DNA of 23,549 nucleotides. Source: DASQPR01 sp035713725. GTDB lineage: Bacteria; Actinomycetota; Actinomycetes; Mycobacteriales; Micromonosporaceae. Shown here one piece after another: positions 15,263-21,859 of the stretch (positions within the stretch are counted from its first letter, which is position 1; each line of letters starts with the position of its first letter). The position numbers were made by a program, and so were the translations under genes. The stretch is from assembly GCA_035713725.1 (NCBI GenBank), contig DASTMZ010000032.1:1-23549 (forward strand), read 5' to 3'. The notes beneath the pieces were generated by a model. The model ran no database searches, was not told the DNA's origin, and worked only from the letters and a program-made list of their open reading frames with translations.

Positions 15263-16074
15263 CCGACCCGCACCACGGCGAGGCTCCGGTACCTACGTTT
15301 CCGACGTCGCTCGGCACGTCCGATGCCGACTCGATCACGCTGCTCGGCCGCGACCTGTCGGCCGAGCTGATCGGGCACATCGCATTCGGCGACCTGGCCT
15401 ACCGGCTCATCACGCTGCACGCACCGACACCGGGCCAACTCCGATTGTTCGAGGCCGTGCTGGTCGCGCTCGCGGACCACGGATTCACGCCGACCGCGAT
15501 CGCCGCCCGCCTCACGTATTACAGCGCGCCGGACGCGTTGCAGGGCGCACTCGCCGCCGGATTGTTAGGCGGCGGCTCACGGTTCCTCGGCGTCACCGAG
15601 GACACCGGCCGGTTCCTTGCCGAGGTGCTGGCCAGTGCCGACGATCCGCTTCCCGACTCGGTGGACGGTTGGGACGCGCTCGCGCGCGACGCGGTGCGGC
15701 GCCAGCGCGCGGCCGGCCGTTTCGTACCCGGCCTCGGACACCCGGTGCACAAGCACGGCGATCCCCGGGTACCCGTCATCCAGCAGATCGCCGACGACGA
15801 GGGCGTGGCCGGCCCGCACCTGGCGCTGTTCGCGGCGATCGGCCGGGTGAACGGCGAGGTCCTCGGACGGAGGCTGCCGCTCAACGGCGCGGGCGTGTGC
15901 GGCGCCGCGCTCGCGGACCTCGGCCTGCCCGCCGACATGCAACGCGGCGTCGCGTTGTTGGCGCGCTGCGCGGGCCTGCTCGGTCAGCTTGCCGAGGAGA
16001 TGCGTACGCCGATCGGCGAGCGCGTCTACACGACCGTGGACCGCAACGCGCGGTACCTGCCGCCCGACGAGTGA
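15259..16074 (+). CDS. Citryl-CoA lyase-like protein (citrate synthase superfamily)
   Basis: The 271-residue protein is a short citrate-synthase-fold enzyme like citryl-CoA lyase and the C-terminal part of ATP-citrate lyase. Landmarks are LLGGGSRFLGVTEDTGRFL (103-120), GLGHPVHKHGDPR with His161 matching the catalytic GxGHxV motif, and PLNGAGVCGAALADLGLP. In ATP-citrate lyase the last motif is VDG with the catalytic Asp; here it is LNG, with Asn209 at that place. The ATG at 15259 overlaps the CoA-transferase stop (ATGA) and has AGGAGA upstream; the open frame before it is not coding. Such an enzyme would split a 3-hydroxy-3-carboxyacyl-CoA into an acyl-CoA and a 2-oxoacid. The substrate is inferred from context only. 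Confidence 0.88.
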   Translation: MTDPHHGEAPVPTFPTSLGTSDADSITLLGRDLSAELIGHIAFGDLAYRLITLHAPTPGQLRLFEAVLVALADHGFTPTAIAARLTYYSAPDALQGALAAGLLGGGSRFLGVTEDTGRFLAEVLASADDPLPDSVDGWDALARDAVRRQRAAGRFVPGLGHPVHKHGDPRVPVIQQIADDEGVAGPHLALFAAIGRVNGEVLGRRLPLNGAGVCGAALADLGLPADMQRGVALLARCAGLLGQLAEEMRTPIGERVYTTVDRNARYLPPDE

Positions 16075-16088
16075 TTCCGGGCGACGGC

Positions 16089-16895
16089 TCACGCAACGGC
16101 GCTGCGGGCGTACGCCGCCGGCGATGTGCCGAGCAACCGGCGGAAGTGGCGTGCGAAGTGTGCCTGATCGTAGAAGCCGACCGTGGTGGCGACGTCGGCA
16201 ATCTGACGCCCGTCGAGCAACAGGCGGCGCGCGTCGTCGAGCCGGCGTCCGACGAGGTACCGGTGCGGCGGCACGCCATATTCGCGGTGGAACGACCGGA
16301 CAAGATGCGTCGGGTGGACGCCGAACGCGGTCGCCGCATCGGTCAGCGACACGCCGACAACGACGTTCGCATCGATGAGGTCGCGCAGTCGTCCCGCGAG
16401 GCCGCGGTCGCGCGCGCTCTGCCGGGCCGGCGCCCCACCGAGGTGCTCCTCGAGCCGCTCGACGATCAGGCACAGCCGGCTCTGCGCCTCCAACTCATCG
16501 CCCGAGTGCCTGAGCGCGCCGTGCAGTCGGTCGATCCAATCGCGCATTAGCGCGTCGCACAGCGCGGGTGTGTCGACCGCGGCGCCGACGTATCGCGCGT
16601 CGATCGCGGACGCGTCAAGGTAGGCCACGCGCTTACGGAAACCGCGCGGTACAGCGGACCGGCCGTCGTGCGGGACGTGCGGCGGCAACAACGTGATGCG
16701 GTCCGGCACTGCGCCGTGCTCGCGCCGATCCAGGTCGTAGCGCACCACGCCGTCGTCGATGACGAGCAGCGTCCAGGCGTCGTGGGTATGCATCGGATAG
16801 GCGTGCGAGCCGAACCGGGCGTGCAGCACCTCCACGACGCCGTCCACCGCGGGACGCCAGGCACGGATCTGCGGGCGCTCGGGTTGCCGGCCCAT
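16089..16895 (-). CDS. AraC family transcriptional regulator
   Basis: The 268-residue regulator has an N-terminal AraC-type cupin sensor (HTHDAWTLLVIDDGVVRYDLDRREHGA, then LLPPHVPHDGR) and a C-terminal double helix-turn-helix: VSLTDAATAFGVHPTHLVRSFHREYGVPPHRYLVGRRLDDARRLLL, then IADVATTVGFYDQAHFARHFRRLLGTSPAAYA. The frame extends to a GTG at 16937, but the ATG at 16895 avoids overlap with the divergent gene; neither has a clear ribosome binding site. It is convergent with the citryl-CoA-lyase-like gene, only 14 bp away, and divergent from a DUF2000 gene, which is its likely target. Confidence 0.92.
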   Translation of the reverse strand: MGRQPERPQIRAWRPAVDGVVEVLHARFGSHAYPMHTHDAWTLLVIDDGVVRYDLDRREHGAVPDRITLLPPHVPHDGRSAVPRGFRKRVAYLDASAIDARYVGAAVDTPALCDALMRDWIDRLHGALRHSGDELEAQSRLCLIVERLEEHLGGAPARQSARDRGLAGRLRDLIDANVVVGVSLTDAATAFGVHPTHLVRSFHREYGVPPHRYLVGRRLDDARRLLLDGRQIADVATTVGFYDQAHFARHFRRLLGTSPAAYARSAVA

Positions 16896-16945
16896 GTCAG
16901 GAACGTACAAGACGACCGCCGGGCGGTCCGGTGACACTCGGTGCC

Positions 16946-17377
16946 ATGACCACCGATCGGGATCCGGTCCGCTTCGACACCAAGATCGCCGTACTGCTCC
17001 GCGAGGATCTCGCCGGCTGGCAACGGCTGAATGTGACCGCGTTCCTGTGCAGCGCGATCGCGGGCGGTGTGGACGGCGTGCTCGGCGAGCCGTACGTGGA
17101 CGCGAGCGATGTCGCCTACCTGCCGATGTTCCGACAACCGGTGGTCGTGCTCGCGGGCGGCAAGGACATCCTGGCCGCTGCCCACGCTCGAGCGCTCGCC
17201 CGTGGGCTTGCGATGTCGATCTTCACCGCCGACCTGTTCCACACTGGCAACGACCGTGACAACCGAGCGGCCGTTCGCGCCGTGGCGACCGAGGATCTCG
17301 ACCTCGTCGGCGTCGCCTTCTACGGCACGCGCAACGCGGTCGACAAGGTTGTCAAGGGCAGTCACATGCACCCGTGA
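16946..17377 (+). CDS. DUF2000 family protein
   Basis: The 143-residue protein matches DUF2000: DTKIAVLLREDLAGWQRLNVTAFLCSAIAGG at the start, YLPMFRQPVVVLAGGKDILAAAHARALARGLAMSIFTADLF in the middle, and LVGVAFYGTRNAVDKVVKGSHMHP at the end. The fold is, to my knowledge, related to type 2 peptidyl-tRNA hydrolases, but no function is established. The ATG at 16946 is preferred over the GTG at 16931. Neither has a good ribosome binding site, so the message may be leaderless. It diverges from the AraC gene across a 50-bp spacer, which suggests direct control by it. Confidence 0.85.
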   Translation: MTTDRDPVRFDTKIAVLLREDLAGWQRLNVTAFLCSAIAGGVDGVLGEPYVDASDVAYLPMFRQPVVVLAGGKDILAAAHARALARGLAMSIFTADLFHTGNDRDNRAAVRAVATEDLDLVGVAFYGTRNAVDKVVKGSHMHP

Positions 17378-17423
17378 CCATCGAACCGGCCGGCCGCGCA
17401 CACCGAAACGGGCGATGCGCGCG

Positions 17424-18389
17424 CTAGAGGAACGCCAACGCCCGGCCGGTGTGCGCGTGCGCGACCTCGCGCATGAAGTCGACGTCGGGGAACCCGGCCG
17501 CCGTTGCGATGCGCAGCGGGCCGGCGATCAGCGACAGGTGGTGCGCGAACTGGTAGAACCGCATCCGGTGCGGATCCAGATCGTCGGCGGCCAGCGCCGG
17601 GTAGTCGTCCCTGAAGCGCATGCGTAGAAACACGTGCTCCCACTCGACGTCGAAGTACGCGAGGCCCTCGATGTCAATCAGGGCCGGCCGGCCACGGTCG
17701 TCGAGCATGACGTGGTCTGGACCGAGTTCGCCGTGGATGAGGGCGTACCGGTTCCGGGCGGGTACCGCGGCGGCCAGGTCCCGTGCGACGGCCGCGAGCG
17801 CGTCCCGATGCGCCTCGATGCGCGGCTCGTACGCGGCCGCCTCGGCCAGGTGCGCCTGAGCGCGCGCGAATACGATGTCGGCTGCCGGGCGGGACGTCAC
17901 GCCGCGGTCGGCATCGACCGTAGCGACCGAGCCGAAGCTCGGTGACGTCGCGCCGTGCATCGCAGCGAGCGCGTCGCGCAGCATCGCGAGCGGGCCGTCG
18001 GCGGCGGCGCGGTCACGCTCGATGAGCGCCTCGAGCGTGCCGCCCGTGAGGTCCTCGACGAATGCGACGTCGGCGTCGACGTGTGCGCGGCTCCGGTCCA
18101 GCGCGAGGACCTCGGGCGTACGCACGCCGAGGCCGGCCAACCGCCGGTGTGCCGAGTCAAACAAATCGATGCCGGAACTATCGCGGAACGGATCGTCCGG
18201 ATCGGTCTCCGGTGCGGCGGGCCAGAAGTTCTCGGCGGCGCGCCAGACATAAGCCACGGTCGTCGCTCCGTCGTCGAACACCAGCCGGTACACGCCCTTC
18301 TTGCTGCCACCCGCGAGACGCGTCACGCGCACCGGGCGGCGCGGCGGCAGATGCGCCGGTACGAGATCGGCGAAGTCGTCGACGTCCAT
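17424..18389 (-). CDS. APH-family phosphotransferase with HGELGPDH variant motif
   Basis: This protein-kinase-like phosphotransferase (321 aa from the ATG at 18389) belongs to the aminoglycoside/choline kinase superfamily. The N-lobe has VTRLAGGSKKGVYRLVFDDG, the phosphate loop. The catalytic loop reads HGELGPDHVML (starting about residue 219), where the usual HGDxxxxN has Glu in place of the first Asp and a His where Asn is expected; Asp225 lies inside the loop. The metal-binding DFE is DIE (239-241), followed by YFDVEWEHVFLR. I recall this HGELGPDH form as a conserved actinobacterial subgroup, so it is probably not decay. The substrate is unknown and there is no reason to call it a resistance gene. 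An ATG at 18431 is an alternative start (335 aa) that would overlap the divergent gene. Confidence 0.85.
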   Translation of the reverse strand: MDVDDFADLVPAHLPPRRPVRVTRLAGGSKKGVYRLVFDDGATTVAYVWRAAENFWPAAPETDPDDPFRDSSGIDLFDSAHRRLAGLGVRTPEVLALDRSRAHVDADVAFVEDLTGGTLEALIERDRAAADGPLAMLRDALAAMHGATSPSFGSVATVDADRGVTSRPAADIVFARAQAHLAEAAAYEPRIEAHRDALAAVARDLAAAVPARNRYALIHGELGPDHVMLDDRGRPALIDIEGLAYFDVEWEHVFLRMRFRDDYPALAADDLDPHRMRFYQFAHHLSLIAGPLRIATAAGFPDVDFMREVAHAHTGRALAFL

Positions 18390-18434
18390 GCACCCACAAT
18401 CCCCATGCGTCGAATGCAGCCGGTCGGTCATGCT

Positions 18435-19466
18435 ATGGCGATGCCGAGTCCGACGCAGCGCGATATCAGTCGGGCGTACGTCGTCAGCGCGGCTGCTGTG
18501 GCATTCGGCGCCGACGTGCCAGTCGTGCGCGCGCAACCCTGCCGTGGCGGAACGTTCGGCAGCGTGTGGCGGGTCGACCTCGCGGACGGGCGCGCCACTG
18601 CGCTGAAGGTCGGCGCCACGCCCGGCGCGCGGCTGTTGACGTACGAGCGCGACATGCTCGCAGAGGAGGCGAACTACCTGCGCATCGTCGCGTCCGGCGC
18701 GCCGGACATACCGACCCCTCGGCTGCTGCACGAATCGGCGGACTGGCTGTTCATGACGTACCTGCCCGGCGTGGCGCTGCCGGACTTGCCGACCGGTACG
18801 GACACCACGGCGGTACGCGAAGACTGCGGCGCCGCACTCGCGCGCGTACACGGCATCACCGGCAACCTGTACGGCTACCCGGGCCATCGACCGAACGCCG
18901 ACACGTGGCCGGACGCGTTCGTGGCGATGGTCGAGGCGTTGCTCGACGACGCGGTCGCATGGCACGTCGATCTGCCAGTCGCACCCGACCTGCTGCGGTC
19001 GGTCGTTGTCGCGCATCACGATCTGCTGGCCACCGTACGCCGGCCCGCGCTCGTGCACTTCGACCTGTGGGACGGCAACGTGCTCGCCACCGTCACCGAC
19101 GGCGTGGCCCGGCTGTCCGGCCTCGTCGACGGCGAGCGATACCTCTACGGCGACCCGCTCGTGGACTTCGCATCGCCAGCAGTCTTCGGCGACGTCCTCG
19201 AGCCGCCGGGCCACCCGTTCCTGCGTGGATACCGACAGGTGCGCCCGATCGACGTCGACGACGGCGTACGCCGGCGGGTCTGGCTCTACCAGCTCTACCT
19301 GTACCTGATCATGATCGTGGAGTTCCCGAGCCGCGGCCTGTCGCCGGGCAGCCAGCCGGCCCGTTGGCGGCGCCTCGGCGCGCTGGTGACCGGGTTGGTC
19401 GACTGCCTGACGTCTCGATCCGGGACAATGGAACTTGTCGACACCAAGGGGGTTCCGGAACCGTGA
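18435..19466 (+). CDS. APH/fructosamine-kinase-like phosphotransferase
   Basis: This APH-superfamily kinase (343 aa from the ATG at 18435) has GGTFGSVWRVDLADGRATALKVG (glycine loop and ATP-binding Lys58), WLFMTYLPGVALPDL (hinge), a standard catalytic loop VHFDLWDGNVL (His208, Asp210, Asn215) and LVDGERYLYGDPLVDFAS with the metal-binding Asp. Its motifs are intact, unlike those of the divergent neighbour. ATGs at 18405, 18414, 18435 and 18441 are all in frame and none has a clear ribosome binding site. Its stop overlaps the lysyl-tRNA synthetase start (GTGA), so the two are coupled. The substrate is unknown. Fructosamine, hydroxylysine or another amine-bearing metabolite are all possible. Confidence 0.86.
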   Translation: MAMPSPTQRDISRAYVVSAAAVAFGADVPVVRAQPCRGGTFGSVWRVDLADGRATALKVGATPGARLLTYERDMLAEEANYLRIVASGAPDIPTPRLLHESADWLFMTYLPGVALPDLPTGTDTTAVREDCGAALARVHGITGNLYGYPGHRPNADTWPDAFVAMVEALLDDAVAWHVDLPVAPDLLRSVVVAHHDLLATVRRPALVHFDLWDGNVLATVTDGVARLSGLVDGERYLYGDPLVDFASPAVFGDVLEPPGHPFLRGYRQVRPIDVDDGVRRRVWLYQLYLYLIMIVEFPSRGLSPGSQPARWRRLGALVTGLVDCLTSRSGTMELVDTKGVPEP

Positions 19467-21214
19467 CGCAGGCCAACGACGCCGACTGGGTGGCTCGATT
19501 CGCCGACGACGTGATCGCGGAGGCGGGTCGCCGCGCACCCGGCAAGCGGATCGTGTGCGCGTCCGGCCTCAGCCCGTCCGGCCCGATCCATCTCGGCAAC
19601 CTGCGCGAGGTCATGACGCCGCACCTGGTCGCCGACGAGATCCGGCGCCGCGGCGTGCCCTGCGAGCACATCCTGTCGTGGGACGACTACGACCGCTTCC
19701 GCCGCGTACCGGCCGGCGTCGACGCGTCGTGGTCGGAGCACATCGGCCGGCCGCTGACCAGCGTGCCACCGCCGCCGGGCAGCGCCGCGTCAAACTGGGC
19801 CGAGCATTTCAAGGCGCCGATGGCCGCGGCGCTCGCCGAACTCGGCATCGACTACCGCGGCATCAGCCAGACCGAGATGTACACGTCCGGGGCGTACGTC
19901 GAGCCGGTGCTCACCGCGATGCGAGAGCGCCGGCAGATCGACGCGATCCTCGACAAGTACCGCACGAAGGGCCGGACGTCGGCGGCTACGGCGGCGGTCA
20001 CCTCAGCGATCACGACGGCGCGCGCGCAGCGGCTCGACGCGGACGACGCGGCCGCCGCCGAGGACGCGGCGGAGGGTTCGGGTGCCGCCACCGAGGACGA
20101 CGGCGCGGCGGCCACCGGCTACTACCCGTACCGGCCGTATTGCGACGACTGCGGCCGTGACACGACGACGGTGACCGCCTACGACGACGAGACGACCGAG
20201 ATGACGTACACGTGCGCGTTCGGGCATCGCGGCACGTTCCTGCTTCGCGAGCACCGCAGCGGCAAGCTGGTGTGGAAGGTCGACTGGCCGATGCGGTGGG
20301 CATTCGAGGACGTCGACTTCGAACCGAGCGGCGTGGACCACTCGTCGCCGGGATCGTCGTTCCAGGTCGGCGGCGAGATCGTCGGACCGGTGTTCGGCGG
20401 TGTCCAGCCGATCGGCCCGATGTACGCCTTCGTCGGCATCACTGGCATGGCGAAGATGTCCAGTTCCCGTGGCGGCGTACCGACGCCGGCGGCGGCCCTG
20501 GACATCATGGAGGCGCAGTTGCTGCGCTGGCTCTATGCACGCCGCCGTCCGAACCAGTCGTTCAAGATTGCCTTCGACCAGGAGATTCAACGTACGTACG
20601 ACGAGTGGGACGCGCTCGGTGCCCGCGTGTCGGCCGGCTCGGCCAGCCCCGCGGATGTGGCCGCCTATGGGCGGGCGGTCGGCACCACGAACGGGCCGCT
20701 ACCGACGACGCCGCGACCGGTCGCGTTCCGAACGCTCGCCTCGATCGCCGACGTGACGACCGGCGATCCCGAGCAGACCCTCCGCATCGTGCGCGACCTC
20801 GACCCGGACAACCCGATCACTTCGCTCGACCAGACACGGCCACGGCTCGACAAGGCAGTCCGGTGGATCACCACTGAGGTGCCGGCCGAGCAGCGCACGC
20901 GGGTCCGCGAGGAGCCGGACACCGAGCTGCTCGCGTCGTTGGACGACCAGCAGCGCACGGCGCTCGCGATGCTGCTCGACGGGCTGGACGAGCACTGGTC
21001 GCTCGGCGCGCTGACCACGCTCGTCTACGGTGTACCCAAGCGCCAGCTCGGCCTGCCTCCGGACACCAAGCCGACCTCGGAGTTGAAGGTTGCGCAGCGA
21101 AGCTTCTTCGCGCTGCTCTACCACCTTCTCGTCGGACGGGACACCGGCCCGCGCCTGCCGACGCTGCTGCTGGCCATCGGCGCGCCACGGGTGCGCAAGC
21201 TGCTCGGCGCATGA
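19463..21214 (+). CDS. lysS: Class I lysyl-tRNA synthetase
   Basis: The 583-residue enzyme charges tRNA-Lys with lysine and is of the archaeal-type class I form rather than the common bacterial class II. The Rossmann catalytic domain has PSGPIHLGNLREV (HLGN, 43-46), LSWDDYDRFRRVP and NWAEHF, then a zinc-finger-like insert (CDDCGRD at 227-233, TCAFGHRG at 250-257), WPMRWAFEDVDFEPSGVDHSSPGSSF, and the KMSSS loop (331-335). A C-terminal alpha-helical anticodon-binding region completes it. Residues about 170-219 form an Ala/Asp-rich, probably disordered insert. The GTG at 19463 overlaps the kinase stop and has AAGGGGG about 11 bases upstream. A class II LysRS elsewhere in the genome cannot be excluded. 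Confidence 0.95.
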   Translation: MTQANDADWVARFADDVIAEAGRRAPGKRIVCASGLSPSGPIHLGNLREVMTPHLVADEIRRRGVPCEHILSWDDYDRFRRVPAGVDASWSEHIGRPLTSVPPPPGSAASNWAEHFKAPMAAALAELGIDYRGISQTEMYTSGAYVEPVLTAMRERRQIDAILDKYRTKGRTSAATAAVTSAITTARAQRLDADDAAAAEDAAEGSGAATEDDGAAATGYYPYRPYCDDCGRDTTTVTAYDDETTEMTYTCAFGHRGTFLLREHRSGKLVWKVDWPMRWAFEDVDFEPSGVDHSSPGSSFQVGGEIVGPVFGGVQPIGPMYAFVGITGMAKMSSSRGGVPTPAAALDIMEAQLLRWLYARRRPNQSFKIAFDQEIQRTYDEWDALGARVSAGSASPADVAAYGRAVGTTNGPLPTTPRPVAFRTLASIADVTTGDPEQTLRIVRDLDPDNPITSLDQTRPRLDKAVRWITTEVPAEQRTRVREEPDTELLASLDDQQRTALAMLLDGLDEHWSLGALTTLVYGVPKRQLGLPPDTKPTSELKVAQRSFFALLYHLLVGRDTGPRLPTLLLAIGAPRVRKLLGA

Positions 21215-21281
21215 CACCGCGGCACGGGCGTCGGTCGGGTACGCCTCCGATGTTGTCGCACGCCGCCGGTTGAATCGCGGC

Positions 21282-21791
21282 ATGCCCTACGACCTTCCGT
21301 ACCCACCAGAGATCGTGCTGCGCGCGACGGAGCGTTATGTCGGGGTGGCCCGCACCATCACGATGGACACCTTCCACGAACTGGCCGACCGCGTCTCCGA
21401 GCTGTTCGATTGGCTCGGCGCACGAGGCATTGCCGCGACCGGCGCGCCATTCTTCCGGCTGAACGTCATCGACATGGCTCGCGAGCTGCGGTGCGAGACC
21501 GGCGTCCCGATTGTCGATCCGGACGCGGTCGGCGCCGCACCGGTGTTCATCGGCGTCCTGCCGGCCGGACGATATGTGAGCTACACCCACGTCGGTCACG
21601 TCGACGAGCTGGTAGACGTGACAGCCGCGGTGCTCGATTGGGCCGACGAGCAACGCTTGGTCTGGGACAAGTCCGCCACGCCGGACGGTGACCGGTGGGG
21701 CTGCCGGCTGATCGTGAACCTGACCGACCCGGACGACGAGCCCGACATGACGAAGTGGCGCACCACGTTGCTGTTCCGGCTCGCGGACTAG
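21282..21791 (+). CDS. GyrI-like small-molecule-binding protein
   Basis: The 169-residue protein resembles the GyrI-like/effector-binding (SOUL-related) fold of the AraC and MerR effector domains: ERYVGVARTITMDTFHELADRVSELFDWLGARG at the start, GAPFFRLNVIDM, PVFIGVLPAGRYVSYTHVGHVDELVDVTAAVLDWADEQ in the middle, and the closing CRLIVNLTDPDDEPDMTKWRTTLLFRL. There is no DNA-binding domain. Family members bind small cationic or hydrophobic molecules, and some hydrolyse or sequester them. The ATG at 21282 is chosen because it follows the synthetase stop by 67 bp; no ribosome binding site is obvious. It is probably co-transcribed with the synthetase. Confidence 0.83.
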   Translation: MPYDLPYPPEIVLRATERYVGVARTITMDTFHELADRVSELFDWLGARGIAATGAPFFRLNVIDMARELRCETGVPIVDPDAVGAAPVFIGVLPAGRYVSYTHVGHVDELVDVTAAVLDWADEQRLVWDKSATPDGDRWGCRLIVNLTDPDDEPDMTKWRTTLLFRLAD

Positions 21792-21803
21792 CGCTAGACG
21801 GCA

Positions 21804-21833
21804 AGCCGCACCCGGGCAGGCCCGGGTGCGGCT
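21804..21833. terminator. Strong bidirectional hairpin
   Basis: A perfect 14-bp stem (AGCCGCACCCGGGC with its reverse complement) around AG lies 13 bp after the GyrI-like stop and 26 bp from the stop of the convergent phosphoesterase. Only short T runs follow on the plus strand. Its position between convergent genes suits a shared terminator. Confidence 0.85.
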
Positions 21834-21859
21834 CACGTTTGCGATTGCCGACTATCGGT

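Noticed and set aside
18062..19462. Upstream extension of the lysyl-tRNA synthetase frame
   Set aside because: It overlaps the kinase gene in another frame and is Arg-rich noise; the GTG at 19463 has a ribosome binding site and gives the family length.
17424..19466. Calling the kinase pair aminoglycoside resistance genes
   Set aside because: The APH fold is shared by many metabolic kinases, and nothing in the sequence or context indicates an antibiotic substrate.
18390..19538. Upstream extension of the minus-strand kinase to 19538
   Set aside because: The extension is antisense to the second kinase and lacks any kinase or other domain pattern; family similarity begins near 18389.
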